Source of the DNA: Agrobacterium tumefaciens
GTDB taxonomy: Bacteria; Pseudomonadota; Alphaproteobacteria; Rhizobiales; Rhizobiaceae
Direction: 5' to 3'
NCBI RefSeq assembly: GCF_009649785.1
Contig: NZ_WJOK01000021.1
Span: 30,309-94,308 of the forward strand
DNA length: 64,000 nt
Below the pieces are notes generated by a model. That model was not told the origin of the DNA and searched no databases. It saw nothing but the letters and a program-made list of their open reading frames with translations. A program made the position numbers and the translations under genes. Shown here one piece after another: positions 35,696 through 45,085 of the stretch. Each line of letters begins with the position of its first letter. Within the stretch, counting starts at the first letter, position 1.

Positions 35696-36490
35696 TTAGT
35701 CCTCCAGAATTGCGATTGCGGAAATCTGCCGCCCGTAGTCGGGCTCGGCACGGTGGGTCGTGCGGCGGTAGGAATAGAAGCGTTCTTCATCGGGATAGGT
35801 GCAGAGGCCGAGGTTTTCCGCTCTCACGCCCGCATTGACCAGCCGGTCCACCGTAAATTGCTTGAGGTCGAATAGCGCATGGCCGCCTTTGTCCGAAGCG
35901 GTGAAATAGGCCGCATAGGCAGGATCGAAATCGGTGAAGCGCGCCATATACTCAGGCCCGACCTCATAATTGGCCTGGCTGATGGAGGGGCCGAGGGAGG
36001 CGGAGATGCGCTCGCGGCTGGCGCCCAGCTTCCTCATGGTCTCGATCGTGTTTTCGAGCACGCCGAACAATGCGCCCTTCCAGCCGGCATGGGCGGCACC
36101 CACAACGCCCGCTTCAGCGTCAGCAAAAAGGATTGGGCCGCAATCGGCGCTCAGAACGCCGAGCACGAAACCCGGTGTCGCCGTCACCATCGCATCGGCC
36201 TGCGGGCGGCTGCCGTCATAGCTTTCATCGACCACAAGGACATCAGGAGAATGGACCTGATGCACGGTGGCGAGACGTTCCGGAGACAAGCCGAACCATT
36301 GCGTGACGCGCCGGCGGTTTTCCTGCACCAGTTCCGGCTCGTCATTCGAACCGAGGCCGACATTGAGGCCCTGATAAAGCCCCTCGGAGACACCGCCTTG
36401 CCGGGTGAAGAAACCGTGACGGACACGGTTTTCACTCAAGGCGGCAAGCAGGGGGCTCTGGATGGGGAGCGGCAGCGTTTCGTTCTGCAT
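35696..36490 (-). CDS. pgeF: Polyphenol oxidase / purine nucleoside phosphorylase-like (PgeF, YfiH family)
   Basis: 264 residues from the ATG at 36490. The YfiH (DUF152) fold has its zinc/active-site residues present: TVHQVHSPDV, LSADCGPILFAD and GAAHAGWKGALFG. Members have been assigned laccase, purine phosphorylase and peptidoglycan-editing roles, so the exact activity is open. It lies head to tail with the M24 gene with no gap; 160 bases separate it from the upstream methyltransferase. Confidence 0.92.
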   Translation of the reverse strand: MQNETLPLPIQSPLLAALSENRVRHGFFTRQGGVSEGLYQGLNVGLGSNDEPELVQENRRRVTQWFGLSPERLATVHQVHSPDVLVVDESYDGSRPQADAMVTATPGFVLGVLSADCGPILFADAEAGVVGAAHAGWKGALFGVLENTIETMRKLGASRERISASLGPSISQANYEVGPEYMARFTDFDPAYAAYFTASDKGGHALFDLKQFTVDRLVNAGVRAENLGLCTYPDEERFYSYRRTTHRAEPDYGRQISAIAILED

Positions 36491-36650
36491 GGTGCGGGAG
36501 TTCCTTGGAGAATGTCGCTGTTGGCCAGTGGGATGCGTTAAGCGAGATGTTTCCTGTTGCCGCGGCGTTGCGCGGCGTTTGTCTGGTGCAGTGTGTCTGC
36601 GTTCGCTTGCTTCGTTCTGGGCCGATGTTGGCCCAGAGGTGATTGCACTG

Positions 36651-37751
36651 TCAATCCACCGCGCGAAACGGCATGAGATGGAGCGCGGGACTTGAAACGG
36701 CGATGACCTTGAAAAGTTCCCCCATCCTGCCAGCCCCTTCGCCAGCGAGACGGTTGACCGCTTCGGCGATTTCAAGCGTCTGGTCGGGTGTAGCTTTTGC
36801 GGCAAGGGCGGTTGCCCGTTCCTTCAGGCCAAGACCATAAAGAAAGTCGCCCTGCCTGATGCCGCCATTGACATGAACGCCGTTTGCTTCAGCCGTCCTG
36901 ATAAGGCTTTCGAAATCGACATGGCTGGTCAGATCGGCTTGCCCGGGATGAGAAAGCGGCGGGTCGAAGGCATGGTTGCGCATGGCCTGCAATGTGTCGC
37001 CATATCCGGCGACCAGATGGCCGTAGTCGATCGCGAGTGCGGTGCCGCCATATGCGGACAGGCGCTGGCAGATTGCGGTCATTACGGCTTCGCGGGCGGG
37101 TGAGATCTCGAATATGCTGCCTATCGGCTGCCGTTCCGGGCCGGGCGGCAGCAGCGTCGGGTCGATGCCGGCAAGCCCAGTCGAGAAGACCAGTTCACCA
37201 TCGGTACCAAGACTGACCACCCGTTCGCGGAAACCCTGCGGCGTTTTCACGAATTGCCGGATTGGGATGGCGTCGAAAAGCTCGTTGGCGACGAGGAGCA
37301 GGAAACCTTCCGGCACCGCATCGAAACTGTCATGCCATGTCAGCCGTTCGGCATGCGCAGCGAGCGTCTCTTTCTGGATGGCGCAAAGGCGAGGGCTGGT
37401 CTCCACCAGATGCACCCGCATCGTCTCGTAAAGTGGTGGGGCGATGCGGCGGATGACGCGCAGCATGTCAGACATCATGGTGCCGCGGCCGGGGCCGATT
37501 TCCACCAGACGAATATCTGCGGGTGCGCCATGGCGCTGCCACGCGTGAACCACGAAAACGCCGAGCATTTCGCCGAAAAGCTGACTGACTTCCGGAGCGG
37601 TGATGAAATCACCCGATCTGCCAAAAGGCTCGCGGCTCCGGTAATAACCGTGTTCAGGATCGGCGAGGCAAAGCGAGAAGAAATCGGTGACGCTGAGCGG
37701 GCCGTTCAGGCGGATGAGGGATTTGATGCGTTGCGCAAGCGGTGTCGTCAT
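36651..37751 (-). CDS. NDUFAF7/MidA-type class I SAM-dependent methyltransferase
   Basis: 366 residues. PFAM methyltransferase 28 layout: LADPEHGYYRSREPFGRSGDFITAPEVSQLFGE near the N-terminus, SAM motif LVEIGPGRGTMMSDMLR, then VANELFDAIPIRQF. The eukaryotic homologue NDUFAF7 methylates an arginine in complex I, so a role in respiratory complex I assembly is plausible by homology. It follows lgt by 15 bases. Confidence 0.9.
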   Translation of the reverse strand: MTTPLAQRIKSLIRLNGPLSVTDFFSLCLADPEHGYYRSREPFGRSGDFITAPEVSQLFGEMLGVFVVHAWQRHGAPADIRLVEIGPGRGTMMSDMLRVIRRIAPPLYETMRVHLVETSPRLCAIQKETLAAHAERLTWHDSFDAVPEGFLLLVANELFDAIPIRQFVKTPQGFRERVVSLGTDGELVFSTGLAGIDPTLLPPGPERQPIGSIFEISPAREAVMTAICQRLSAYGGTALAIDYGHLVAGYGDTLQAMRNHAFDPPLSHPGQADLTSHVDFESLIRTAEANGVHVNGGIRQGDFLYGLGLKERATALAAKATPDQTLEIAEAVNRLAGEGAGRMGELFKVIAVSSPALHLMPFRAVD

Positions 37752-37766
37752 GGCAGGCCATTCCGC

Positions 37767-38579
37767 TTAAGCGCGTATTTTCGCGCGCCGCGCACGCAAG
37801 ACGGCCCAGAGGCCAAGAAGGAACATCGGCGTGGAGAGTACCATGCCCATGGTCAGCCAGTTGCCCGCGAGATAACCGATCTGGGCGTCCGGCTCGCGGA
37901 AGAATTCCACGAAGATGCGCGACAGCGCGTAACCGCAAACGAAGATGCCGGTTACGATGCCAGGTGTCTTGAGCGCCCTGAAAACGTAGATGGTGACCGC
38001 CAGAATGACGAGGAGAACGAGGCCTTCGAGTCCCGCTTCGTAAAGCTGGCTGGGGTGACGCGCAAACGGCCCGCCGGTGGGGAACACGACCGCCCAGGGA
38101 ACGTCGGCGATACGTCCCCACAATTCGCCATTGATGAAATTGGCGATGCGTCCGAACAGCAGGCCGACAGGTGCGACGGCTGCGATGATATCGAACATGC
38201 TCCAGACAGGGATGCCGTTCTTGCGGGCGAAGAGGATCATGGCGATGGTCGTGCCGATCAGGCCGCCATGGAACGACATGCCGCCGTTCCATATCTCAAG
38301 TGCTCTTATAGGGTTTGCGGCGACGGCGCCAAGATCGTAAAACAGGATGTAGCCGATGCGCCCGCCAAGCACGATGCCGCCGGCTGCCCACAGGATGAAG
38401 TCGTCAAGATGCTGCGCCGAGATCGGCGATGTATCGTTTGGCCACAGGCGAGGCGTAAGCGCAAGGCGGCGGGCATAAAACCAGCCGAGCATGATGCCGG
38501 CGACATAGGCAATGCCGTACCAATGGATCGCCAGAGGCCCGAGAGACAGGGCAACCGGATCGATATTCGGAAATGGCAT
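37767..38579 (-). CDS. lgt: Prolipoprotein diacylglyceryl transferase
   Basis: Inner-membrane enzyme that moves diacylglycerol from phosphatidylglycerol to the lipobox Cys. 270 residues, about seven helices. Signature [19 protein letters not shown], with HGG in [10 protein letters not shown] and [11 protein letters not shown] upstream. I chose the internal ATG at 38579 over a TTG 30 bases earlier. First gene of the lgt, NDUFAF7-like, pgeF, M24 run. It could act on the lipoprotein encoded further down, at 33677, among others. Confidence 0.96.
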   Translation of the reverse strand: MPFPNIDPVALSLGPLAIHWYGIAYVAGIMLGWFYARRLALTPRLWPNDTSPISAQHLDDFILWAAGGIVLGGRIGYILFYDLGAVAANPIRALEIWNGGMSFHGGLIGTTIAMILFARKNGIPVWSMFDIIAAVAPVGLLFGRIANFINGELWGRIADVPWAVVFPTGGPFARHPSQLYEAGLEGLVLLVILAVTIYVFRALKTPGIVTGIFVCGYALSRIFVEFFREPDAQIGYLAGNWLTMGMVLSTPMFLLGLWAVLRARRAKIRA

Positions 38580-38887
38580 GATGGCAAGTTGGGTGGGAGC
38601 GGCTAACAATCCGTATATTCCGTCATCGTTGCTGGGCGGACAACAGAATGACCCATTGCCTCAAGGAGCCGGGCGATGATGCTCTCCGGTCTCTTTACGC
38701 GAGGAAAATGGCGATTGCCGCAGCGCCGGTCAAGATTATTCTTCAAGGGACGCTTTGCGATGCCGAAGGCCATTGCAAGCCATGTGGATTTTTCGATTTT
38801 GCTTGCAAGGCGGCTGTCGAGTGCCTACCTGAAAGGCATCAACAGCAGGGAACGGAACGCTCCCTGAACCGACGAAGGAACAGGGCC
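38580..38887. other. Divergent intergenic region lgt / ubiK-like
   Basis: About 308 bases holding both promoters. No convincing gene, repeat or RNA is seen; a long in-frame extension of the ubiK-like gene crosses it but has no ribosome site. Confidence 0.35.
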
Positions 38888-39151
38888 ATGACCACGACAG
38901 GCACCAATCGTTTTCTGGATGAATTCGCAAAGCTGATGACCGATGCGGCGGGCGCTGCGCAGGGAATGCGCAAGGAGGCCGAGGCTGCCTTGCACGCACA
39001 GGCGGATCGCTGGCTGAACAGCCTCGACGTGGTCAAGCGCGAGGAATTCGACGCGGTGCGCGAGATGGCGATCAAGGCGCGCGATGAAAACGATGCGTTG
39101 CGCGCTCGCATCGAGGCTCTGGAAGCAAAGCTTTCTGCTGCCAAGGATTGA
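38888..39151 (+). CDS. ubiK: UbiK/BMFP accessory factor family protein
   Basis: 87 residues, almost all helical. The start region is FLDEFAKLMTDAAGAAQGMRKEAE, and a C-terminal coiled coil runs VREMAIKARDENDALRARIEALEAKL. It matches the YqiC/BMFP family; E. coli UbiK is an accessory factor of the aerobic ubiquinone synthesis complex. The ATG at 38888 is the family start. Confidence 0.82.
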   Translation: MTTTGTNRFLDEFAKLMTDAAGAAQGMRKEAEAALHAQADRWLNSLDVVKREEFDAVREMAIKARDENDALRARIEALEAKLSAAKD

Positions 39152-39177
39152 TTCTTTTCGCGCTTTTTCATCAAGAG

Positions 39178-39209
39178 GTCCCGGATCGCCTGCGATTCCG
39201 GGACTTTTT
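39178..39209 (+). terminator. Terminator after ubiK-like gene
   Basis: GTCCCGGA (39178-39185) pairs with TCCGGGAC (39197-39204), then TTTTT. Confidence 0.85.
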
Positions 39210-39583
39210 GTTTGCGGGCCATGCAACCCGAAATTATTCCCTGTCGATCCGGACCTGCCTCCATCGTTAATTTTTTGAGGCCTGTGGACACTTCCAAAAA
39301 ACGCAATTGCCAGAGTCGCTTATGTATCTCGCCTGAGGTGATGGGGGAGAAGATATCCACTGTTCAAAAAGTAAAAATGCTGCCCGAGGGGTGGCAGCAG
39401 GACTCGGCCATTATACACTGATTTTAAATGATGATTCGAAACGAACCTGGTAAGCTCCACACAGGGTGAATGTGTAACTCTGTTGGTGTCGGGCAATCGT
39501 CTCAAGTGTTGAATCCGGTTTGTGTGTGCGTTTTGTGCCCGGCGTTCAAAGCAGAACATCCATACCGGATGAGAAGGTGCCGC
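39210..39583. other. Gene-free region before ybjN-like gene
   Basis: About 370 bases with lower GC than the flanks. It holds the promoter of the ybjN-proC genes. No ORF with a ribosome site, no clear RNA structure and no full CtrA or LexA site is seen. Confidence 0.35.
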
Positions 39584-40084
39584 ATGAGCCTGATAGAATT
39601 TGAAATTGAGCGCCAGTCCAATCCCGTGGACATGATCGAGATTGTCGCCGCCTCGAACGACTGGTCGTTCGAACGTTCCGGCGAAGACGAGATCGCCATG
39701 ACGGTGGCGGGCCACTGGGCCGATTATCACGTTTCCTTTTCCTGGATGGAAGATTTTGAGGCACTGCATCTGGCGTGCGCCTTCGACATCAAGGTGCCCG
39801 ATCAGCGCGTCAACGAAGTCATTCGCCTGTTGTCTCAGGTCAACGGCCAGGTACTGATGGGTCATTTCGATCTGTGGCGGCAGGAAGATGTTGTGATCTT
39901 CCGCCAGTCGCTGCTTCTGGCTGGCGGTGCGGAGCCTAACAACCAGCAGGTGGAAGTGCTGCTTTCCAGCGCGCTTGAGGCATGCGAACAATATTATCAG
40001 GCATTCCAGTTCGTCGTATGGTCGGGGCTGGATGCGAAAAGTGCAATTGAAGCGGTCATGTTCGAGACCGTCGGAGAAGCTTGA
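39584..40084 (+). CDS. YbjN domain-containing protein
   Basis: 166 residues, acidic, cytoplasmic. It matches the YbjN/TY54-chaperone-like fold: IVAASNDWSFERSGEDEIAMTVAGHWADYHVSFSW near the start and RLLSQVNGQVLMGHFDLWRQEDVVIFRQSLLL mid-protein. YbjN proteins are linked to stress and motility, but the mechanism is unknown. AAGGTG precedes the ATG at 39584. Its stop touches the start of proC, and the two genes are commonly coupled in Rhizobiaceae. Confidence 0.85.
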   Translation: MSLIEFEIERQSNPVDMIEIVAASNDWSFERSGEDEIAMTVAGHWADYHVSFSWMEDFEALHLACAFDIKVPDQRVNEVIRLLSQVNGQVLMGHFDLWRQEDVVIFRQSLLLAGGAEPNNQQVEVLLSSALEACEQYYQAFQFVVWSGLDAKSAIEAVMFETVGEA

Positions 40085-40086
40085 AA

Positions 40087-40905
40087 ATGGTCTACAGGGC
40101 TTCCGGTCCTCTCGTCCTCGTTGGGGCGGGCAATATGGGCGGCGCTTTGCTTTCGGGCTGGCTGAAAAAGGGCGTGCCGGGTTCGCAGGTTATCGTCATC
40201 GATCCGCGCCCCTCCGACGCCATGCGCACGACAATTGCGGAAGCGGGCGCCACGCATAGCGAAAGCGTGCCTGATGGCGTGAAGGCGGGCATTCTGTTTG
40301 TCGCGGTAAAACCGCAGATGATGGAAGCAGTGCTACCCTCCCTCAAGCCCTTGCTCGGACCCGAGACCGTCGTGGTTTCGATTGCGGCCGGCACCACCAT
40401 CGGCACTTTCGTTTCGCATTTCGGCTCTGTCGCCGCCGTGCGGGCCATGCCGAACACGCCGGCCATGGTTGGCCGTGGCGTGACGGGCGCCTATGCCAAC
40501 GAATTGGTGACGCCGGCGCTAAAGGCCGTGGTGGATGGATTGCTGAAGGTCAGCGGTCCGGTCGAATGGGTGGAAACCGAAAGCGATATCGACGCGGTTA
40601 CCGCGGTTTCGGGAAGCGGTCCGGCCTATGTCTTCTATCTGGTTGAATGCATGGCGGAAGCCGGTCGCAAGGCCGGTCTGCCGGCGGATATAGCCATGCG
40701 GCTGGCGCGTGAAACCGTGGCCGGTGCGGGCGAACTCCTGCATCAGTCTTCTGACGAGGCGGCGCGCCTGCGCCAGAACGTTACCTCGCCGGGCGGTACA
40801 ACGGCCGCCGCGCTTTCGGTGCTGATGGCCGAAGACGGCATGCAGCCCCTGTTTGACAAGGCGATCGCTGCGGCGAAAAATCGCGCCGAAGAACTGGCTG
40901 GTTGA
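40087..40905 (+). CDS. proC: Pyrroline-5-carboxylate reductase
   Basis: Last step of proline synthesis: NAD(P)H reduction of P5C. 272 residues. The Rossmann motif is LVLVGAGNMGGALLSGWL; AVKPQM, VRAMPNTPAMVG and the C-terminal SGSGPAYVFYL...TSPGGTTAAAL are family signatures. A TTG at 40081 overlapping the ybjN stop (TTGA), with CGGAG upstream, is an alternative start; ATG 40087 was preferred as the more usual codon. Confidence 0.97.
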   Translation: MVYRASGPLVLVGAGNMGGALLSGWLKKGVPGSQVIVIDPRPSDAMRTTIAEAGATHSESVPDGVKAGILFVAVKPQMMEAVLPSLKPLLGPETVVVSIAAGTTIGTFVSHFGSVAAVRAMPNTPAMVGRGVTGAYANELVTPALKAVVDGLLKVSGPVEWVETESDIDAVTAVSGSGPAYVFYLVECMAEAGRKAGLPADIAMRLARETVAGAGELLHQSSDEAARLRQNVTSPGGTTAAALSVLMAEDGMQPLFDKAIAAAKNRAEELAG

Positions 40906-40932
40906 AGACGAGCAAGCTGGCGGGAGCAGGGC

Positions 40933-41274
40933 ATGAGCAGTGAAATTTCCTATGCCGATTTCGAGAAGGTCGATATCCGTGTCGGCACGATCGTTGAGGC
41001 AGAGCCTTTTCCGGAAGCACGCAAGCCGGCGATCAAGGTGAAGATCGATTTCGGCCCTGAGATCGGCATCAAGAAATCCTCGGCGCAAATCACGGTGCAT
41101 TATACCCCGGAAAGTCTGATCGGCCGGCAGGTGCTGGGTGTGGTGAATTTTCCGCCGCGCCAGATTGGCCCCTTCCGCTCCGAAGTTCTGACATTGGGGT
41201 TTGCCGATGGCAACGGCGACATCGTGCTCGCCGGGGTGGAGCGGCCGGTGCCGAACGGCGAGAAAATGTGCTGA
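40933..41274 (+). CDS. csaA: tRNA-binding-domain protein, CsaA-like
   Basis: 113 residues, a single OB-fold of the EMAP-II/Arc1p type: [55 protein letters not shown]. The length and the DIRVG motif match CsaA, a homodimeric protein with export-related chaperone activity in Bacillus. Its tRNA-binding role is structural inference. It starts 27 bases after proC and is probably in the same transcript. Confidence 0.9.
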   Translation: MSSEISYADFEKVDIRVGTIVEAEPFPEARKPAIKVKIDFGPEIGIKKSSAQITVHYTPESLIGRQVLGVVNFPPRQIGPFRSEVLTLGFADGNGDIVLAGVERPVPNGEKMC

Positions 41275-41326
41275 GAACGCACAACAACACGCAACCCAAA
41301 GATTGCGCAGGCTGAACACTCTTTCT

Positions 41327-41357
41327 CCGTCATTCCGGTTCAAGGCTGGAATGACGG
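41327..41357. terminator. Palindrome between convergent csaA and kinase genes
   Basis: CCGTCATTCC (41327-41336) pairs with GGAATGACGG (41348-41357). It belongs to the common rhizobial GTCATTCCxG palindrome class and can end both transcripts. Confidence 0.6.
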
Positions 41358-41395
41358 AAGCGGGCGAGCCGCATCACATTTTTCTCTCCGCTGCT

Positions 41396-42775
41396 CTACG
41401 CCGGAATTTTGACGATTACCCGCAATCCGCCCATCGGGCTGTCGTCCAGCGATACGTCACCGCCATGGCTGCGGGCGATGTCGCGGACGATGGAGAGGCC
41501 GAGCCCGGTGCCAGAGGCGTTGAGGTTGCGTGCCTCGTCCAGCCGGAAGAATGGCTTGAAGACATCCTCCCTTGACGCTTCCGGAATACCCGGCCCGTCA
41601 TCATCAAACGTCATGATGATGGAGCGTGGCGCCTTGCGGATGTCGATATGGAGCTTGCTGGCATAGCGCCGGGCATTCTCCGCGAGATTGGCGACGAGGC
41701 GGGAGAGGGCATTCGGGCGCGCGATGATCTGGTCGATATTATAAAGCTCATAGCTGAATTTTTTGCCGTGCAGCTCGAAATCATAGTCGATTTTTTCCAG
41801 AAGTGCCGGAAGCTCCAGCGTGCCGACATCCTCCTCGACATCGGTGCGGGCAAAGGTGAGGTAGGCCTCCAGCATCGACTGCATATCCTCGACATCCTTG
41901 TCCAACCCTTCCAGATCAGGATTGTCGCCGGCAAGCGCGAGTTGCAGCTTGAAACGGGTGAGGATGGTGCGCAGGTCGTGGCTGACACCGTTCAGCATGG
42001 CAGTGCGCTGTTCCATCTGCCGCTCGATGCGTTCGCGCATCAATATGAAGGCAAGTCCCGCCCGCCGCACCTCGTCTGCGCCGCGTGGGGAATAGGCGCT
42101 GATCTTCTGGCCCCTGCCGAAATTTTCGGCCGCCTTGGCAAGCGCTTCGATAGGCTTGATCTGCCCGCGCAGGAACAGGATGGAAATGGCGATCAGGACC
42201 AGCGATGCACCGACCATCCAGACAAGGAAAATATGCGTGTTGGAGGCATAAGCGGCGCTGCGACTGGTAAAGACGCGGAGCGTCTTGTCTTCGAGCTGGA
42301 CACGTATTTCAACCAGGGAACCGTTGCCATAAGTATCGATCCAGAATGGCCGGCCGATTTGCTGGGTCAGCTGATTGGCGAGGATCGTATCCAGAATGGA
42401 AAACAACGGTTCTGGTCTCGGGGCCGGCAAATCGGCCTTCGGCTCGATGTAGATGCTGAGACCCAGCTTCTCGCGAGCGATGCGGATGACGCGCTGATAG
42501 TCGTCTTCTTCCTCGTCAGTTTGCAGAAGCTCGATGATCGCTGCGATATCGCGCGTTACAGCGGAGGAAAGGCGCTCGGTAACCAGCTGCCAGTGACGCT
42601 CCATGAAAACGGCCGCGACAACGCCCTGAAGCAGGATCATCGGCAGGATGATGATCAGCAGCGAGCGCGTATAAAGCCCGGTGGGCAGCCAGTGGCGAAG
42701 CCATCTGGTAAATGCGCGCCAGGTCTTCGCTACGCCGCTATTCCTGACAGTGATTAGAAAATCGAGGCTCGCCAT
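41396..42775 (-). CDS. EnvZ-like sensor histidine kinase
   Basis: 459 residues. Two membrane helices (~40-60 and ~185-205) flank a periplasmic sensor of ~120 residues. HAMP follows, then HisKA with the phospho-His in NGVSHDLRTILTRFKLQLAL and HATPase_c with N-box LVANLAENARRYA, DDGPGIP and GTGLGLSIV. It is the EnvZ type by dimerisation-domain motif. It starts 30 bases after the OmpR-type gene and is its probable partner. The signal is unknown. Confidence 0.92.
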   Translation of the reverse strand: MASLDFLITVRNSGVAKTWRAFTRWLRHWLPTGLYTRSLLIIILPMILLQGVVAAVFMERHWQLVTERLSSAVTRDIAAIIELLQTDEEEDDYQRVIRIAREKLGLSIYIEPKADLPAPRPEPLFSILDTILANQLTQQIGRPFWIDTYGNGSLVEIRVQLEDKTLRVFTSRSAAYASNTHIFLVWMVGASLVLIAISILFLRGQIKPIEALAKAAENFGRGQKISAYSPRGADEVRRAGLAFILMRERIERQMEQRTAMLNGVSHDLRTILTRFKLQLALAGDNPDLEGLDKDVEDMQSMLEAYLTFARTDVEEDVGTLELPALLEKIDYDFELHGKKFSYELYNIDQIIARPNALSRLVANLAENARRYASKLHIDIRKAPRSIIMTFDDDGPGIPEASREDVFKPFFRLDEARNLNASGTGLGLSIVRDIARSHGGDVSLDDSPMGGLRVIVKIPA

Positions 42776-42805
42776 GGCTGTGCGCCCGCCTTTCGTTTGT
42801 CCTTG

Positions 42806-43519
42806 TCAATCCACGCTCAGGCGGTAGCCGATGCCACGCACCGTTTGCAGATAGACCGGGTTGGCAGGGTCGTCCTCGATCTTGCGGCGAAGGCGGTTGA
42901 TCTGCACATCGATTGTTCTTTCGCCCACTTCGGATTCCGCCTCGACCAGCTCGTGCCGTGGAATGGTATCGCCGGCGCGAAGCGCAAAGAGCAGCATGAT
43001 CTCCTGTTCGCGATCCGTCAGGCGGATCGTTTCAGCGCCGCGCCGCAATTCCTTCCTGGGGATAGAGAAGCTGTAGGGGCCGAACATGATCTGTTCGATC
43101 TTGGGCGTATCCGGCGAAGTGTTGCGCCGCAGGATGTTGTTGATACGAAGGACAAGTTCGCGCGGATCGAAAGGCTTTGCTAGATAATCATCCGCGCCGG
43201 CTTCCAGCCCAGCAATTCGCGAATCCGCCTCCGAGCGGGCGGTCAGGAGAATGACCGGCACGGATTTGTTCTCATTCAGCGAGCGGGTGAGCGAAAGCCC
43301 GTTTTCCCCCGGCATCATCACGTCGAGAATGAGAAGGTCGAAACGGATGCCGACCATCTTGCGCCGGGCTTCTGCCGCATCGGCTGCGACGGAGATGCGG
43401 TATCCCTTGTCGCCGAGGAAACGTTGCAGAAGATTGCGAATGCGGGCGTCGTCATCGACGATCAGAAGGTGGGCCGCATCGTCATCGGCGGGAGGGAGTT
43501 TTGTCGTTGCCGTGGCCAT
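42806..43519 (-). CDS. OmpR-family response regulator (PetR-like)
   Basis: 237 residues. The receiver domain has the acidic pair (LLIVDDDARIR), phospho-Asp (LLILDVMMPGENG) and Lys (YLAKPF). The C-terminal winged helix (LTDREQEIMLLFALRAG; ERTIDVQINRLRRKIEDDP; VRGIGYRL) is OmpR-like. It starts 2 bases after a MarR gene; this MarR-OmpR order is that of petP-petR in Rhodobacter, where PetR is needed for cytochrome bc1 expression. Whether it controls petABC here is untested. Confidence 0.92.
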   Translation of the reverse strand: MATATTKLPPADDDAAHLLIVDDDARIRNLLQRFLGDKGYRISVAADAAEARRKMVGIRFDLLILDVMMPGENGLSLTRSLNENKSVPVILLTARSEADSRIAGLEAGADDYLAKPFDPRELVLRINNILRRNTSPDTPKIEQIMFGPYSFSIPRKELRRGAETIRLTDREQEIMLLFALRAGDTIPRHELVEAESEVGERTIDVQINRLRRKIEDDPANPVYLQTVRGIGYRLSVD

Positions 43520-43521
43520 CG

Positions 43522-44049
43522 TCAGTCGCCTTCCCCCGGTGTCGGGCTGCGCATCTGCGCCAGAAACTTGCGAACGCAAGCGCGGGCGTCGGGTCCAAGC
43601 CCTTCCAGCGCACGGTCGATCCGGCGCGACTGCGGCTCGCTCAGCGCCAGCGCCAGTTCGCGCCCTGTCAGCGTTGGATAGAGCCTGCGCTGGCGGCGGT
43701 CTTCCGGGCCAGCCATCTGGCGGATATAACCGTCGTCGATCAATTGCTTGAGCACGCGGGCAAGGCTCTGCTTGGTGATCTGCAGGGTGTCGAGCAGATC
43801 CGCCACCGTCATGCCGGGCTGCCTGCTGACGAAATAGACCACCCGGTGATGCGCGCGCCCATATTCCAGTTTCGAAAGAATGACATCTGGATCGGAGACG
43901 AAATCGCGATACGCGAAGAACAGCGCCTCTATCGTATCGAAGTCGATCTTGCCGTCGTCAACCTTCGGGAGTGCCGGTGTCTGCCTGGCGGCTGCGGTTT
44001 TGAGCGATTGCGGTGGCACTGCGGTTCCTTCATATTCTGCGGCTGACAT
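43522..44049 (-). CDS. MarR-family transcriptional regulator (PetP-like)
   Basis: 175 residues. The winged helix is at about 65-130 (GMTVADLLDTLQITKQSLARVLKQLIDDGYIRQMAGPEDRRQRRLYPT), with the DxRxxR wing. The N-terminal ~40 residues are an extra low-complexity arm. Its position directly before an OmpR-type regulator matches petP. It was started at ATG 44049 because the longer readings run through the upstream terminator region. Confidence 0.9.
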   Translation of the reverse strand: MSAAEYEGTAVPPQSLKTAAARQTPALPKVDDGKIDFDTIEALFFAYRDFVSDPDVILSKLEYGRAHHRVVYFVSRQPGMTVADLLDTLQITKQSLARVLKQLIDDGYIRQMAGPEDRRQRRLYPTLTGRELALALSEPQSRRIDRALEGLGPDARACVRKFLAQMRSPTPGEGD

Positions 44050-44188
44050 GCGTCGATGCGCCAATATTCTGTAAACATAGCCGAAAATGCGTCCGCTCGG
44101 GAGGATGCCGCGATCATTTTCTGTTGCGGTGGATAATATGCTGCGGGTGCCGGTGCAACTGGAATCCTGACTGGCCTTTACCGGAAAT

Positions 44189-44217
44189 AGAAAAGAGCGC
44201 GGAAAGCCCGCGCTCTT
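44189..44217 (-). terminator. Terminator of SH3-domain gene
   Basis: AAGAGCGCGG (44193-44202) pairs with CCGCGCTCTT (44208-44217). On the minus strand the stem is followed by TTTTCTATTT. It separates the SH3 gene from the MarR gene. Confidence 0.85.
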
Positions 44218-44251
44218 CATTGGTTTCATGCTGCCGGTATCGAGTTCGCGT

Positions 44252-44851
44252 CTACTGGTAGACGTAGACAATCCGGCGCGTCGATGGCTCTACCAGGACC
44301 GGCACGTCGTTCACCTGAACGTAGCGATACTGGTAATCAGGGATTTCCACGAGCCGGGTATCGGAGGGCAGGGTGCTGCCGACCGCTACCTCGCCATCAA
44401 AGGTGACAGTGTCCGCAGGGTGCTCGTCAATATATGAGATGACTGTTTCGGGCGGATTGACTTCACCGACGCGGCCAAGGTTCGGATCGCCGGGGTTGGG
44501 TTCTGCCTGTACGCTCGAGGTCTTCTCGTAAGTCACGACCGGCACGCTGATATCGGAGCGGCGCTGTTCGAGAATGACAGGAGAGCCCTCATACATGACA
44601 TTCAGATAATCCGCATGTGCCCAGCCGCGCAGGCCGTTGACTTCGATGCGGCACCAGCTGCTGCCGTCCATGCAGCCATCAAGAACCGCATTGCTGCCAC
44701 GGGTAGCAAGGCCAAGCTCGGGATAATCCTCGCCTGGGCCCGAACGAACGGAAACGTCCGATGCTGTTGTGGCGACCATGGCGGCGTTTGCGTAACCGGC
44801 CATCAGGGCGAAAGCGCCGCCAGCCATGAGCATTTTAAGCGTCTTGTCCAT
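44252..44851 (-). CDS. Secreted SH3-domain protein with DUF1236-like C-terminus
   Basis: 199 residues. Signal peptide ~1-23 (MLMAGGAFALMAGYANA). A bacterial SH3 (SH3b) domain at ~25-85 (TTASDVSVRSGPGEDYPELG; GCMDGSSWCRIEVNGLRGWAHADYL) is followed by a linker. A C-terminal repeat-like region then reads VISYIDEHPADTVTFDGEVAVGSTLP and YQYRYVQVNDVPVLVEPSTRRIVYVYQ, the DUF1236 style found in rhizobia. It is probably periplasmic and may bind cell wall. GGAGTGAG precedes the ATG at 44851. Confidence 0.85.
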   Translation of the reverse strand: MDKTLKMLMAGGAFALMAGYANAAMVATTASDVSVRSGPGEDYPELGLATRGSNAVLDGCMDGSSWCRIEVNGLRGWAHADYLNVMYEGSPVILEQRRSDISVPVVTYEKTSSVQAEPNPGDPNLGRVGEVNPPETVISYIDEHPADTVTFDGEVAVGSTLPSDTRLVEIPDYQYRYVQVNDVPVLVEPSTRRIVYVYQ

Positions 44852-45085
44852 GTGTCTCACTCCTTTTAAGACTGGACCTACAACGTCGCAGCCTTCAGGG
44901 CGTTCCACATTTTTCACAGATACCTCCCGTCTCGGGCGGGAACATTTCCGATATCTAATTGAATTAGCTCATATTTTTTGGGAGTGGCAAGGTCACCGGA
45001 AACCGTTGCTTTTTCCTCCGCCATTGTGCCGGAACCGGCCGCAGGCTATAGGAGGCGGGATTTGTCAGACAGGGAGACACGGGAT

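Noticed and set aside
43885..44050. Extended N-terminus for the MarR gene to 44271
   Set aside because: The extension would run through the terminator of the SH3 gene and has no ribosome site; ATG 44049 fits the domain.
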